NCBI RefSeq assembly: GCF_026870175.2
Contig: NZ_CP113977.2
Coordinates: forward strand, 806,001 to 870,000
Source of the DNA: Flavobacterium aestivum
GTDB lineage: Bacteria; Bacteroidota; Bacteroidia; Flavobacteriales; Flavobacteriaceae
Direction: 5' to 3'
Length of the DNA stretch: 64,000 nucleotides
Part shown: positions 35,005 to 44,300 of the stretch, piece by piece
Layout of the letters: every line of letters begins with the position of its first letter
Position numbering within the stretch: the stretch's first letter is position 1
Notes under the pieces: model-generated
What the model saw: only the letters and a program-made list of their open reading frames with translations
What the model was told of the DNA's origin: nothing
The model's database searches: none
Program-made: the position numbers and the translations under genes

Positions 35005-36057
35005 TTATACATCATCAAAGTCTACTCGTATGCTAGGAGTAGTTGGATGCGCTTGACAAGTCAGTATTAAACCTTCTTCGATTTCGCTATCAGTAAGAAT
35101 AGAGTTTTTCTTCATTAATGCTGCTCCAGAAGTTACACGAGCCAAACAACTGCTGCAAATACCTCCTTGACAAGAATATGGTGCATCAATTCCTTGTTTT
35201 AGGGACGCCTCAAGAATGGTTTGCTTTTGTGACATTTCAAAAGTTGTTTCTTCATCATCGACCATAACAGTGATTTTAGAGTGCCCAACTAACGCTTCTT
35301 GAATAGTATTTTCGTGTGAAGAGGTTTTGAAAAGCTCGAATTTTACAGCTGAGTCTTTCACGTTTTTTTCTTTCAAAATACCAGAAACCGTATTGATCAT
35401 TTCTTCTGGTCCACACAAGTAGAATTTTTCAAAATCTAATGCTGAGTGTTTATTATTCAAAACAAAGTTTACTACAGATTTGTCAATTCTACCAAAAACA
35501 GCATTTTCGACATTAGCTTGACTATAAACATAATGTATAAATAAGCGTCCTACATATTGCAATTGCAAATCGTGCAATTCTTGGTGAAAAATGGTTTCTT
35601 CAGGAGATTTGTTTCCATAAACGAGAACAAAAGAACTTTTTGGTTCGCTTTTTAAAACTGATTTTATAATTGATAAAACAGGAGTAATCCCGCTACCAGC
35701 TACAAAAGCAATATAATTTTTTTGACGGTCTATTTCAGGTTCAAAAATAAATTTTCCTTCTGGTTTTCCTACTTCAAGTACATCACCCGCTTTCAATTTA
35801 CTATTGGCAAATTGAGAAAAAGCGCCATTCTTTACGGCTTTTACCGCAATTCGTAATTCTCCGCTTGTAGGAGCAGAACAAATAGAATAGGCACGACGGA
35901 TTTCTGTATTATCTAATGTCAGTCGTAAATTAATGTATTGACCGGCTATAAAAGTATAATTGGATTTTAATTCTTCGGGCACATTAAAAAGTATAGAAAC
36001 AGCGTCTTTGGTTTCGCGTTTTACTTCTTTTACAATCAGTTTTAGGAAAGATGGCAT
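35005..36057 (-). CDS. PaaE-type ferredoxin-NADP reductase with C-terminal 2Fe-2S domain
   Basis: 350 residues. An FAD domain with RRAYSICSAP (the RxYS flavin motif) is followed by an NAD(P) domain with GSGITPVLSIIKSVL and FYLCGPEEMI. A plant-type 2Fe-2S ferredoxin domain at the C-terminus has YSCQGGICSSCLARV plus the last Cys in LILTCQAHP. It moves electrons from NADPH to a partner oxygenase or desaturase, which is not encoded nearby. The frame extends to 36150, but a minus-strand TACTTTTG box at 36075-36082 supports the start MPSFLKLIVKEVK. Confidence 0.9.
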   Translation of the reverse strand: MPSFLKLIVKEVKRETKDAVSILFNVPEELKSNYTFIAGQYINLRLTLDNTEIRRAYSICSAPTSGELRIAVKAVKNGAFSQFANSKLKAGDVLEVGKPEGKFIFEPEIDRQKNYIAFVAGSGITPVLSIIKSVLKSEPKSSFVLVYGNKSPEETIFHQELHDLQLQYVGRLFIHYVYSQANVENAVFGRIDKSVVNFVLNNKHSALDFEKFYLCGPEEMINTVSGILKEKNVKDSAVKFELFKTSSHENTIQEALVGHSKITVMVDDEETTFEMSQKQTILEASLKQGIDAPYSCQGGICSSCLARVTSGAALMKKNSILTDSEIEEGLILTCQAHPTTPSIRVDFDDV

Positions 36058-36074
36058 AGGAATATTTTTTTTTG

Positions 36075-36082
36075 CAAAAGTA
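36075..36082 (-). promoter_or_regulatory. -7 box TACTTTTG of the ferredoxin reductase gene
   Basis: The plus strand reads CAAAAGTA. TTTC lies 18 bases further upstream on the minus strand as a weak -33 element. The box lies inside the longer open frame and so fixes the start at 36057. Confidence 0.5.
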
Positions 36083-36194
36083 ATAAAACTATTTAGGATT
36101 GAAAGGATTTGATACAATTCAAGTTTAAATTCTATTTGTTTTTGTAACATTTTCCTACCCCAAACTACTTATTGCAAAACCAAACTAAATAACC

Positions 36195-37658
36195 ATGTTT
36201 ACAAAATTTATTTATCTCGAGTGGAAATCCTTCACGAGATCAGCTTCTTTCACTTCGAATTTAGCTTTAAAAATTTTAATGGGATTTCTGGTCCTATATT
36301 TTGCATTAGTTTTTTTAGCATTAGGAGTTGGGTCTTTTTATATCCTAAAGGAAATGAAATTAGATCCTTTGGTAACCATAAACAAGTTCTTAATTTATTA
36401 TTTTTTGATGGACTTGATTATTCGGCTTTTGTTGCAAGCGATTCCGGTAATGAATATTCGTCCATTATTGACTATGCCGTTCAAGCGATCAACAATTGTA
36501 CATTTCTCTTTAGGGAAAACAGGATTGTCTTTTTTTAATTTGGTTCATGCTTTTTTCTTTCTGCCTTTTTGTGCGGTTTTAATTTATGAAGGTTATGATG
36601 TAATTAGTGCATTACTTTGGTTAATTGCTCTTTATTCTATAGTATTTGCGAATAATTTCTTGAATATTTTATTGAATAACAAAGACAACTTGTTAGGTGT
36701 TTTTATCACAGTCGTTGTGATTTTGGCGGGTTGTCAATATTACAAACTTTTTGATGTTACGCTTTACAGTTATCCATTTTTTGAAGCATTATTCCATACC
36801 AAATGGGCTTTTTTACTGCCAGTCGCAGTTGTGATGGGGTTGTATTATTGGACATATAATTACCTAAAAGGAGATTTGTATCTTGATGCAGGACTATCTG
36901 CTAAAAATGATATTGCCAAAACGGAAAATCTAACATGGTTGAACCAATTTGGAACATTAGGGACATTCTTAAAAAATGACATTAAATTAATCAAAAGGAA
37001 TAAACGTTCAAAAACCACTGTTGGTTTAAGTGTGATGTTCTTGTTTTATGGGCTACTATTTTTCAATAGCAATTCACATCAACCTCCAGTGATGCAAATT
37101 TTTGCTGGAATATTTGTATCGGGCGGATTTTTATTCACTTTTGGTCAGTTTGTACCAAGTTGGGATAGTTCTTATTATCAATTGATGATGACACAAAATA
37201 TTCCATACAAAGGTTATTTGAATTCAAAATGGTGGCTGATTGTAATGGGTACAGCAGTTTCAACCATTTTAGCTTCCTTTTATTTATATTTTGGCTGGCA
37301 AGTATATCTTACCATAGTTGCAGGAGCCATTTATAATATTGGTGTAAACTCGCATTTGGTATTGTTAGGAGGTGCATTTACAAAAACGCCAATAGATTTA
37401 TCAATGTCAAAAGGTGCATTTGGAGACAAAAAAGGTTTTAATGTAAACACGATGTTACTTTCAATTCCCAAATTAATACTGCCATTAGTATTATATTGGC
37501 TGGGCTCATATATAATAAGTCCAAAATTAGGTTTGGCTTTTGTGGCTCTTGCGGGAGTATTAGGATTTATGTTTAGAAATAGCGTTTTCTCAATAATTGA
37601 AAAAATTTATAAAAAGGAGAAATATAAAACCATTGCAGCTTACAAACAAAAGGGTTAA
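36195..37658 (+). CDS. DUF5687 family ABC transporter permease
   Basis: 487 residues with about 12 hydrophobic segments. The start MFTKFIYLEWKSFTRSASFTSN and the segment MNIRPLLTMPFKRSTIVHF match DUF5687, a Bacteroidota membrane family encoded with an ABC ATPase. It would form the membrane part of an exporter with the next gene. The substrate is unknown. The gene is divergent from the reductase, with a short shared promoter region. Confidence 0.8.
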   Translation: MFTKFIYLEWKSFTRSASFTSNLALKILMGFLVLYFALVFLALGVGSFYILKEMKLDPLVTINKFLIYYFLMDLIIRLLLQAIPVMNIRPLLTMPFKRSTIVHFSLGKTGLSFFNLVHAFFFLPFCAVLIYEGYDVISALLWLIALYSIVFANNFLNILLNNKDNLLGVFITVVVILAGCQYYKLFDVTLYSYPFFEALFHTKWAFLLPVAVVMGLYYWTYNYLKGDLYLDAGLSAKNDIAKTENLTWLNQFGTLGTFLKNDIKLIKRNKRSKTTVGLSVMFLFYGLLFFNSNSHQPPVMQIFAGIFVSGGFLFTFGQFVPSWDSSYYQLMMTQNIPYKGYLNSKWWLIVMGTAVSTILASFYLYFGWQVYLTIVAGAIYNIGVNSHLVLLGGAFTKTPIDLSMSKGAFGDKKGFNVNTMLLSIPKLILPLVLYWLGSYIISPKLGLAFVALAGVLGFMFRNSVFSIIEKIYKKEKYKTIAAYKQKG

Positions 37659-37717
37659 TAAAAAATCACTTTTCAGAGTGTTTAACCCAAAATCACAATC
37701 TAAAATCTAAAATAACC

Positions 37718-38413
37718 ATGATACAAGTAAATAATCTTTCCAAAGAATATAACGGAACTACCGTATTGAATATAGAGTCATTAGAAATTCCAAAAGGACA
37801 AAGTTTTGGATTAGTAGGAAATAATGGAGCTGGGAAAACCACTTTTTTTAGTTTGTTATTGGATTTAATTCAGCCAACAAAGGGAAATATTTTAAATAAT
37901 GAAGTTCAGGTAAGTACCAGTGAGAATTGGAAACCTTTTACAGCTTCTTTTCTGGACGAGAGTTTCTTAATAGGATATTTAACTCCCGAAGAATACTTCT
38001 ATTTCATAGGAGATTTAAGAGGAGAAAATAAAGCTGATGTTGATGCTTTATTGGCTAAACATGAAGAATTTTTTAATGGTGAAATCCTTAAAAACAAAAA
38101 ATATTTACGCGATTTATCTAAAGGGAACCAAAAGAAAGTGGGTATAATAGCTACTTTAATTGGTAATCCAGAAGTAATTATTCTAGATGAACCTTTTGCG
38201 AATTTAGATCCCACAACAGTAAATAGATTGAAAAAAATTATTAGAGAATTGGCTGATAACCCTAATATTACAGTACTCGTATCAAGTCATGATTTACAGC
38301 ACACAGTTGATGTTTGTGATAGAATTGTTGCTTTGAATAAAGGAGAATTGGTCAAAGACATGCCAACTTCAAAAGAAACATTACAGGAATTAGAATTGTT
38401 TTTTGCGGTTTAA
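37718..38413 (+). CDS. ABC transporter ATP-binding protein
   Basis: 231 residues forming one nucleotide-binding domain. It has Walker A GNNGAGKTT, a signature loop reading LSKGNQKKVGI rather than LSGGQ, Walker B VIILDEPFANLDP and the switch SSHD. It lies 59 bases after the DUF5687 permease and should power that exporter. The LSKGN form is common in the drug/lantibiotic exporter branch. The target compound is not known. Confidence 0.92.
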   Translation: MIQVNNLSKEYNGTTVLNIESLEIPKGQSFGLVGNNGAGKTTFFSLLLDLIQPTKGNILNNEVQVSTSENWKPFTASFLDESFLIGYLTPEEYFYFIGDLRGENKADVDALLAKHEEFFNGEILKNKKYLRDLSKGNQKKVGIIATLIGNPEVIILDEPFANLDPTTVNRLKKIIRELADNPNITVLVSSHDLQHTVDVCDRIVALNKGELVKDMPTSKETLQELELFFAV

Positions 38414-38495
38414 ATTTATATATATTTCAAAAAGAAACGTATTTTTACCAGTCATATACTAAAATACTTTTTTAAAAGTTTAATGACTTAAACGT

Positions 38496-41162
38496 TTGCC
38501 CTTGGATAGTAATAAGCCAAAATATATTTTATCAGTACTATTTTTATCTTTCTTGATAGCCTGTTCTACCAAGAAGGATACTTTTTTGGCTAGAAATTCC
38601 CATGCCTTAAGCACAAAATATAATATTTTATATAACGGACAAATTGGTCTAGATAAAGGCCTTAAAGGAATTAATGATAATACGGCTGAAAATTTTTGGA
38701 AGCGTTTACCTGTCGAGAAAATGCAACTCAAAGATGAGTTGCCAGCCGCAGATGGAAAATCTAAAAATGCTGATTTTGAACTCGCTGAAGCCAAAGCAAC
38801 CAAAGCGATTCAAAAACATTCCATGAATATTGATGGAAGAGAAAAGAATTATCAAATAGACGAAGCTTATTTGTTACTTGGAAAAGCAAGGTATTATGAT
38901 CAGAGATTTATTCCTGCTTTAGACGCTTTCAATTACATTTTATACAAATATCCCAACAGTAGTAATATTTATGAAGCCAAAATTTGGCGTGAAAAAACCA
39001 ATATTCGTTTAGGGAATGATGCATTAGGAATAAAAAATATTTCTAAACTTATAGAGGATAGTAAGTTAAGCAAACTAAAAAATAATAAGTTAAACAAACA
39101 GGAATATGCAGATGCGAATGCAATTTTAGTTAGTGCATTTTTGGATATTGAACAAAAAGACAGTGCAATAGTAAAATTAAAATTAGCCAATAAATTCACA
39201 AAGCGTAATGAAGATAAAGAGAGATATTCTTTTTTATTAGGGCAGTTGTATGAAGAATCAGGGCAAAAGGATAGTGCCATTTATTTTTATCAGACAGTTA
39301 TTGATATGAATAGAAAGGCAGAAAGAAAATTTGTGATTCAAGCTTATGCCAAAAAAGCGAAACTCAACAATTATAAAAACGAGGACTATGATTTGTTTGT
39401 CGAAAAATCCAAAAAGATTATGGAAGACAGAGAAAACAGACCCTACCTAGATGTTATATATCATAATATTGGAATTTTTTATGATAATAATAATGATAAA
39501 AAAATGGCATTAGATTATTATAATGCTTCATTAGAGGCAAAATCTACAGATGCTTATTTGAATGCGTCCAATTATAGAAATATAGGAAATCTATACTTTA
39601 AAGATACAGATTATCTAAATGCCGCAAAAAACTACGATAAGTCTTTGGCCTTAATGGATGTGAAGTCCAGAGAATTTCTTAAAATTCAAAAAATCAGAAA
39701 AGACCTTGATGAAGTCATACTCGATGAAGCTATTGCCAAAAAGAATGACAGTATTATCTATGTAGCCGGATTAAAGGAACCAGAGCAAATTATTTATTTC
39801 GAAAATTATATTCAAAAATTAAAGAGTAGAGACGAACTAAAAAAACTTTTAGAGGATAAACAAAAAAAGATAGAAAATAACATTGCCATTAACAGCGCTT
39901 CAAATGTGCAAGATGGGGCTATTTCTAATAAAAATATAGGAGCACCTAATAAAATATCAGGAGTTGTGCCACCAGATAATAATAATTCTCAAGAAAAAGA
40001 AAAGATAAATACTTTCTATTTCTATAATCCAAATACTGTGGCATATGGTAAGTTAGAGTTTAAAAAGAGATGGGGAAACAGAACTCAAGTTGGTTATTGG
40101 AGATTATCGGCAATTGCAGCACCAGTTGCTAATAATAATCCTGATGCAAATAAAACAGAAGTTGAAACAGATGCGAAAACTGCTCCAGTAGCGGTAAACG
40201 AAAAATATACTACGGATTATTATATGAAGCAACTTCCAAAATCGCAAACGGTTGTTGACAGTCTGGTTAAAGAAAGGAATTCAGCCTATTATAGACTTGG
40301 AGTTACTTATAAAGAAAAATTTAAAGAATATGATTTGGCCAGTAACAAACTGGAACAATTATTACTGTTCAATCCAGAAGAGAAATTAATACTTCCTACA
40401 AAGTATAATTTATATAAGATCTATCAAATCACAAATAGCGCCAAAGCTGAAGCGTTGAAGAATGAGATAACGACTCAATATCCAAATTCTCGTTACGCAA
40501 ACATAATTAACAATGCGGGTTCAAATAATGAAATCGTACAAGATACACCCGAAGGTGTGTATAATAAATTATATAGGTTATACGAAGAGGAATATTTTAC
40601 ATCCGTATTAAAACAAGTAGATGGTTTAATAGAAAATTTTTCTGGCGATCCAATAATTTCAAAATTCGAATTGCTAAAAGCATTTACCATTGGAAAATTA
40701 TATGGACTTGATGCTTACAAAACAGCGATACGATACGTGGCTGATAATTATGCCACTACCGAAGAAGGGAAGAATGCTATTGAAATTCTTAAAACACAAA
40801 TTCCATCTCTGGAACAAATGAATTTCAGTACAGCCGAATCAAAGAATTGGAAGGTTATTTTTAGAATTGCCAATAATGACGAGAAAAGTGCTGCAGCAAT
40901 TGAGAGTAAGTTAGCGTTGTTTTTTGCAAATGAAAATGTTGAAAAGCTAAGATATAGCTGTGATCCCTATAACGAAAAAGAAAGTTTTATTTCGATTCAT
41001 GGAATACACACAGAGGCTTATGCCAAATTTGTAGCGACCCTTTTGGCCGAAAACATTAAATACAAAATAAATCAACCAGGAATTGCTATTTCTAATGAAA
41101 ACTACAAAATAGTTCAAATCAAAAAAAATCTTGAAGATTATCTTTCACTAAAAAAACCTTAA
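38496..41162 (+). CDS. sprE: Gliding motility / T9SS lipoprotein SprE (PorW)
   Basis: About 888 residues. A lipoprotein signal (KPKYILSVLFLSFLIAC, lipobox LIAC) is followed by many TPR-like helical repeats (for example DEAYLLLGKARYYDQRFIPALDAFNYILYKYP). Length and repeat pattern fit SprE of F. johnsoniae and PorW of P. gingivalis, an outer-membrane-associated lipoprotein needed for type IX secretion and gliding. No ATG is available before the signal; TTG at 38496 or 38502 must serve. Bactofilin follows after 2 bases. Confidence 0.85.
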   Translation: MPLDSNKPKYILSVLFLSFLIACSTKKDTFLARNSHALSTKYNILYNGQIGLDKGLKGINDNTAENFWKRLPVEKMQLKDELPAADGKSKNADFELAEAKATKAIQKHSMNIDGREKNYQIDEAYLLLGKARYYDQRFIPALDAFNYILYKYPNSSNIYEAKIWREKTNIRLGNDALGIKNISKLIEDSKLSKLKNNKLNKQEYADANAILVSAFLDIEQKDSAIVKLKLANKFTKRNEDKERYSFLLGQLYEESGQKDSAIYFYQTVIDMNRKAERKFVIQAYAKKAKLNNYKNEDYDLFVEKSKKIMEDRENRPYLDVIYHNIGIFYDNNNDKKMALDYYNASLEAKSTDAYLNASNYRNIGNLYFKDTDYLNAAKNYDKSLALMDVKSREFLKIQKIRKDLDEVILDEAIAKKNDSIIYVAGLKEPEQIIYFENYIQKLKSRDELKKLLEDKQKKIENNIAINSASNVQDGAISNKNIGAPNKISGVVPPDNNNSQEKEKINTFYFYNPNTVAYGKLEFKKRWGNRTQVGYWRLSAIAAPVANNNPDANKTEVETDAKTAPVAVNEKYTTDYYMKQLPKSQTVVDSLVKERNSAYYRLGVTYKEKFKEYDLASNKLEQLLLFNPEEKLILPTKYNLYKIYQITNSAKAEALKNEITTQYPNSRYANIINNAGSNNEIVQDTPEGVYNKLYRLYEEEYFTSVLKQVDGLIENFSGDPIISKFELLKAFTIGKLYGLDAYKTAIRYVADNYATTEEGKNAIEILKTQIPSLEQMNFSTAESKNWKVIFRIANNDEKSAAAIESKLALFFANENVEKLRYSCDPYNEKESFISIHGIHTEAYAKFVATLLAENIKYKINQPGIAISNENYKIVQIKKNLEDYLSLKKP

Positions 41163-41164
41163 TT

Positions 41165-41551
41165 ATGTTTGAAAAAAAACCAAAATCTTTGACAGATCTT
41201 TTAGGGAAAACAAATAGAATTGTTGAGGAAACTATAATGAGGGGAGATATTGTTTCTCAAGCTGATTTTAGACTAGACGGATCGCTTGTAGGCAATTTCT
41301 CTTCAAACGGAAAGTTAGTAATTGGTCCAGCGGGGAGTGTGATAGGAGAGATAATTTGTCAAAACGCAGATATAGAAGGTAAGTTTGAAGGTAAAATGAA
41401 GGTTGATGATACTTTAAACATAAAAGCATCGGCCATAATTATTGGTGATGTCACAGTTGGAAAACTATCTGTAGAACCAGGAGCTGTCTTTAGCGCAACC
41501 TGTATTATGAAACCCAATTCTACACAAGGGATCACAAATGACAACCAATAA
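41165..41551 (+). CDS. Bactofilin (polymer-forming cytoskeletal protein)
   Basis: 128 residues. A short N-terminal tail is followed by a beta-helical core of six or so rungs (IMRGDIVSQADFRLDGSLVG, NGKLVIGPAGSVIGEI, NADIEGKFEGKMKV and so on), the DUF583/bactofilin pattern. Bactofilins self-assemble into filaments at the membrane and act as scaffolds for cell-shape or envelope machines. It is placed between sprE and the AtpZ-like gene, overlapping the latter by 14 bases. Confidence 0.92.
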   Translation: MFEKKPKSLTDLLGKTNRIVEETIMRGDIVSQADFRLDGSLVGNFSSNGKLVIGPAGSVIGEIICQNADIEGKFEGKMKVDDTLNIKASAIIIGDVTVGKLSVEPGAVFSATCIMKPNSTQGITNDNQ

Positions 41552-41768
41552 TAATCCTAAGAAAAACAATTATAATAAATGGTTGGCCTTAATTAATATC
41601 CCAATCCAAATGGGAGTTATTATATTTTTGTTTTCCTATCTGGGAAACTGGCTCGACGACAATCATCCTAGTACAAAAGTGTATTATGTAAAAATTATGG
41701 TGATGATAGGTGTTTTTTTAGCCTTATATAATGTCATCAGGCAAGTAAACGAAATCAATAAAAAGTAA
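41538..41768 (+). CDS. AtpZ/AtpI-like protein
   Basis: 76 residues with two membrane helices (about 16-37 and 51-70) joined by the loop LGNWLDDNHPSTKVYY, matching the AtpZ/AtpI family. Such proteins are encoded at the front of ATP synthase operons and are thought to help c-ring assembly or Mg2+ uptake. The start lies inside the bactofilin gene, indicating translational coupling. Confidence 0.85.
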   Translation: MTTNNNPKKNNYNKWLALINIPIQMGVIIFLFSYLGNWLDDNHPSTKVYYVKIMVMIGVFLALYNVIRQVNEINKK

Positions 41769-41775
41769 TCATATA

Positions 41776-42168
41776 ATGAATTTTAAAAAGGTCTTACCAT
41801 TTATAACTTTGTTAAGCATTGTCCTTGCAATTTATCTCATTCATAGAATTATTTTTTATACTTTCAATATAGATACTAACACATTTAAGTATTCTTTAGA
41901 AGAACTTTATCTGTTTTTCTCCCTTTTATCAGTCATTATTTTTAAAGTATTGCTAATTGTAAAAGAAAAAAGTTTTGACAATGTTGGAATGTCTTTTCTT
42001 TTGGCTACAAGTATAAAAATGATTTTTTGTTACTTGATAGTTAGACCATTATTGCAAATTCCCAAGCCCAATAACCCGACAGAACGGATAAATTTTTTTG
42101 TCTTATTTATTGTCTTTTTAGCAATTGAAACACTTTTTACAATACGATTAGTTAACGAAAAAGCGTAA
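41776..42168 (+). CDS. Four-helix membrane protein of the atp locus (DUF6168 / AtpI-like)
   Basis: 130 residues with four hydrophobic segments, in the position where subunit I is normally encoded. The sequence NFKKVLPFITLLSIVLAIYL and the C-terminal FFVLFIVFLAIETLFTIRLVNEKA resemble the flavobacterial DUF6168 family. It probably assists F0 assembly. It lies 7 bases after the AtpZ-like gene. A separate promoter follows for atpB. Confidence 0.7.
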   Translation: MNFKKVLPFITLLSIVLAIYLIHRIIFYTFNIDTNTFKYSLEELYLFFSLLSVIIFKVLLIVKEKSFDNVGMSFLLATSIKMIFCYLIVRPLLQIPKPNNPTERINFFVLFIVFLAIETLFTIRLVNEKA

Positions 42169-42216
42169 ATACACGATATGACATAAAAATGTTTGAAAAA
42201 TTTAAATTTATATGCT

Positions 42217-42245
42217 TTTGAGTATTAATAAAAAATGTACATTTG
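42217..42245 (+). promoter_or_regulatory. Promoter of atpB (TTTG-N17-TACATTTG)
   Basis: TTTG at 42217-42220 and TACATTTG at 42238-42245 with a 17-base spacer form one of the best promoter matches in the window. It starts the main ATP synthase unit about 35 bases before the ATG, separately from sprE and bactofilin. Confidence 0.75.
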
Positions 42246-42288
42246 CACCAAATTTTAGAATCGTAAAAAATTTAGATATTTAACAGAT

Positions 42289-43443
42289 ATGGTGATTTCA
42301 AACAAGGCACTTAGATTTTTTATAGCGACTTTCGTTATATGTCTTCCTTTTATTAGTATGGCAAACCCTGAAACGGATACTACAAAAGTTCAAACTGCAG
42401 TAGCTCATGAAGGGACTGAAGCAAACCACGAAGCGCATGCTGAACCAACAGATGTGAAATCTAAAGTAAAAGCATTTGTAAAGCACCACGTTTTAGATTC
42501 TCATGAATTTTCTTTTTTCCAAGATGATGAAACAGGAGTACACTATGGTTTTTCATTACCAGTTATTATTTGGGACAATGGATTGCAAATTTTCTCTTCT
42601 TCAAAATTTGAGCACGGAGAAGCTGTTGCCGAATCAAATGGAAATTTCTACAAATTAAACCACCACGACGGAAAAATTTACAAAACTGATGCTGCCGGTA
42701 CAATTACCGAAGATGAAAAAACAGGACACCCTACAAATGTACGTCCTTTGGATTTTTCAATTACAAAATCAGTTTTATCAATAATGATTGCTGCTGTTTT
42801 GATGTTTTTCATTTTTACAGGTTTAGCAAAATCTTATGCTAAGAATAATGGAATCGCTTCAGGTGGAGCTCGTATTTTTGAGCCATTGGTATTATTTATC
42901 CGTGATGAGATTGCAATTCCAAACATTGGAGAGAAACATTATAAAAGATACATGAGTTATTTATTGACTATCTTTTTCTTTATTTTATTTTTAAATATTT
43001 TTGGTCTAATGCCATTTGGTATCAACGTTACCGGAAATCTTACTATTACTTTTTCATTGGCAATCCTTACTTTTTTAATTACAAACTTTACTGCTAATAA
43101 AGAGTATTGGGGTCATATTTTCTGGATGCCAGGTGTACCAAAACCAATGAGAATTATTTTGGCTCCGATTGAGTTATTAGGTATTTTTATTAAACCATTT
43201 TCATTAATGATACGTTTGTACGCTAATATTTTTGCGGGACATATTGTATTAATGAGTATTATTGGTTTAATGTTTATATTTAAAAGTTGGTTAGGAAGTA
43301 GTTTATCATTTGGATTGTCATTTGCACTTTCTATTCTTGAAATATTGGTTGCATTTTTACAAGCTTATATATTTACGATGTTGTCTGCACTTTATTTTGG
43401 TTCAGCAGCACAAGAACACGGGCATGAAGAGTCGCACATTTAA
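42289..43443 (+). CDS. atpB: ATP synthase F0 subunit a
   Basis: 384 residues. A signal-like helix (about 6-25) is followed by a roughly 130-residue His/Glu-rich extracytoplasmic region (AHEGTEANHEAHAEPTD) before the normal subunit a core. The core has the conserved channel helix IKPFSLMIRLYANIFAGHIVL, with the essential Arg. The long N-terminal domain is usual for Bacteroidota. The C-terminus is also His-rich (HGHEESHI). It forms the proton half-channels beside the c-ring. Confidence 0.95.
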   Translation: MVISNKALRFFIATFVICLPFISMANPETDTTKVQTAVAHEGTEANHEAHAEPTDVKSKVKAFVKHHVLDSHEFSFFQDDETGVHYGFSLPVIIWDNGLQIFSSSKFEHGEAVAESNGNFYKLNHHDGKIYKTDAAGTITEDEKTGHPTNVRPLDFSITKSVLSIMIAAVLMFFIFTGLAKSYAKNNGIASGGARIFEPLVLFIRDEIAIPNIGEKHYKRYMSYLLTIFFFILFLNIFGLMPFGINVTGNLTITFSLAILTFLITNFTANKEYWGHIFWMPGVPKPMRIILAPIELLGIFIKPFSLMIRLYANIFAGHIVLMSIIGLMFIFKSWLGSSLSFGLSFALSILEILVAFLQAYIFTMLSALYFGSAAQEHGHEESHI

Positions 43444-43474
43444 TTTTAATGTTTAATTTTTAATTATATATATT

Positions 43475-43666
43475 ATGGAAATTCCACAAATCGTAGGAGC
43501 AGGATTGATCGTTATCGGAGCAGGTTTAGGTATTGGTAGAATCGGTGGTTCAGCAATGGACGCTATCGCTCGTCAACCAGAAGCTTCTGGAAAAATCCAA
43601 ACTGCAATGCTTATTGCAGCTGCACTTATTGAAGGTATTGGTTTTGCTGCGTTATTCGCATCTTAA
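43475..43666 (+). CDS. atpE: ATP synthase F0 subunit c
   Basis: 63 residues forming the two-helix hairpin of the c-ring. The polar loop contains IARQPEA, and the proton-carrying Glu lies in the second helix (AALIEGIGFAALFA). The residues around it look like the proton rather than the sodium form. A strong hairpin follows directly, before atpF. Confidence 0.96.
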   Translation: MEIPQIVGAGLIVIGAGLGIGRIGGSAMDAIARQPEASGKIQTAMLIAAALIEGIGFAALFAS

Positions 43667-43681
43667 TTAAAACTAAAAAAG

Positions 43682-43719
43682 AACAATAGTTACAACGGTT
43701 GGTTGTAACTATTGTTTTA
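43682..43719 (+). promoter_or_regulatory. Intra-operon hairpin between atpE and atpF
   Basis: AACAATAGTTACAAC (43682-43696) and GTTGTAACTATTGTT (43702-43716) are perfect 15-base arms around a 5-base loop, with three further Ts. It resembles a leaky terminator or a 3' RNA stabiliser behind the c-subunit gene, which must be made in excess over other subunits. Confidence 0.7.
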
Positions 43720-43797
43720 ATTAAATGTCGAAAATTATATTAAACAGATTAAATTTTATTTTTTAAAATAGAATTTACACTATACAATTTATAAAAA

Positions 43798-44298
43798 ATG
43801 GAAAAGTTAATAAATCAGTTTGAGTTCGGTTTGTTTTTCTGGCAAGTATTAATATTTGTTGGGTTAATATTGTTATTGAAAAAATTCGCTTGGAAACCTA
43901 TCCTTGATGCAGTAAACGATAGAGAAGAAGGAATTAAAAATGCTTTGCTTTCTGCTGAAAACGCTAGAAAAGAAATGCAAAATTTACAAGCAGACAACCA
44001 ACGTATTTTACAAGAAGCAAGATTAGAGCGTGACAACATGCTTAAAGAAGCTCGTGAAATGAAAGAGAAAATGGTTGAAGATGCTAAAAATGAAGCTCAA
44101 GCTCAAGGACAAAAAATGATCGATCAAGCTAAAACGGCTATTGAGAGTGAAAAAAATGCAGCTATGGCAGAATTGAAATTACAAGTTTCTACATTGTCTC
44201 TTAGTATTGCTGAAAAATTATTGAAAGATGAATTATCTAACAAAGAAGCTCAAACTAAATTGGTTGAGAAAATGTTAGGTGACGTTAAATTGAACTAA
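43798..44298 (+). CDS. atpF: ATP synthase F0 subunit b
   Basis: 166 residues. One N-terminal membrane helix (about 10-28, FGLFFWQVLIFVGLILLLKKF) leads into the conserved PILDAVNDREEGI and a long charged coiled coil. It forms the peripheral stalk linking subunit a to the F1 head. It ends 2 bases before atpH. Confidence 0.95.
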   Translation: MEKLINQFEFGLFFWQVLIFVGLILLLKKFAWKPILDAVNDREEGIKNALLSAENARKEMQNLQADNQRILQEARLERDNMLKEAREMKEKMVEDAKNEAQAQGQKMIDQAKTAIESEKNAAMAELKLQVSTLSLSIAEKLLKDELSNKEAQTKLVEKMLGDVKLN

Positions 44299-44300
44299 TT

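Noticed and set aside
36221..36538. 105-codon frame overlapping the start of the DUF5687 gene
   Set aside because: Same strand, wrong frame; the DUF5687 frame carries the conserved family start and continuous membrane helices.
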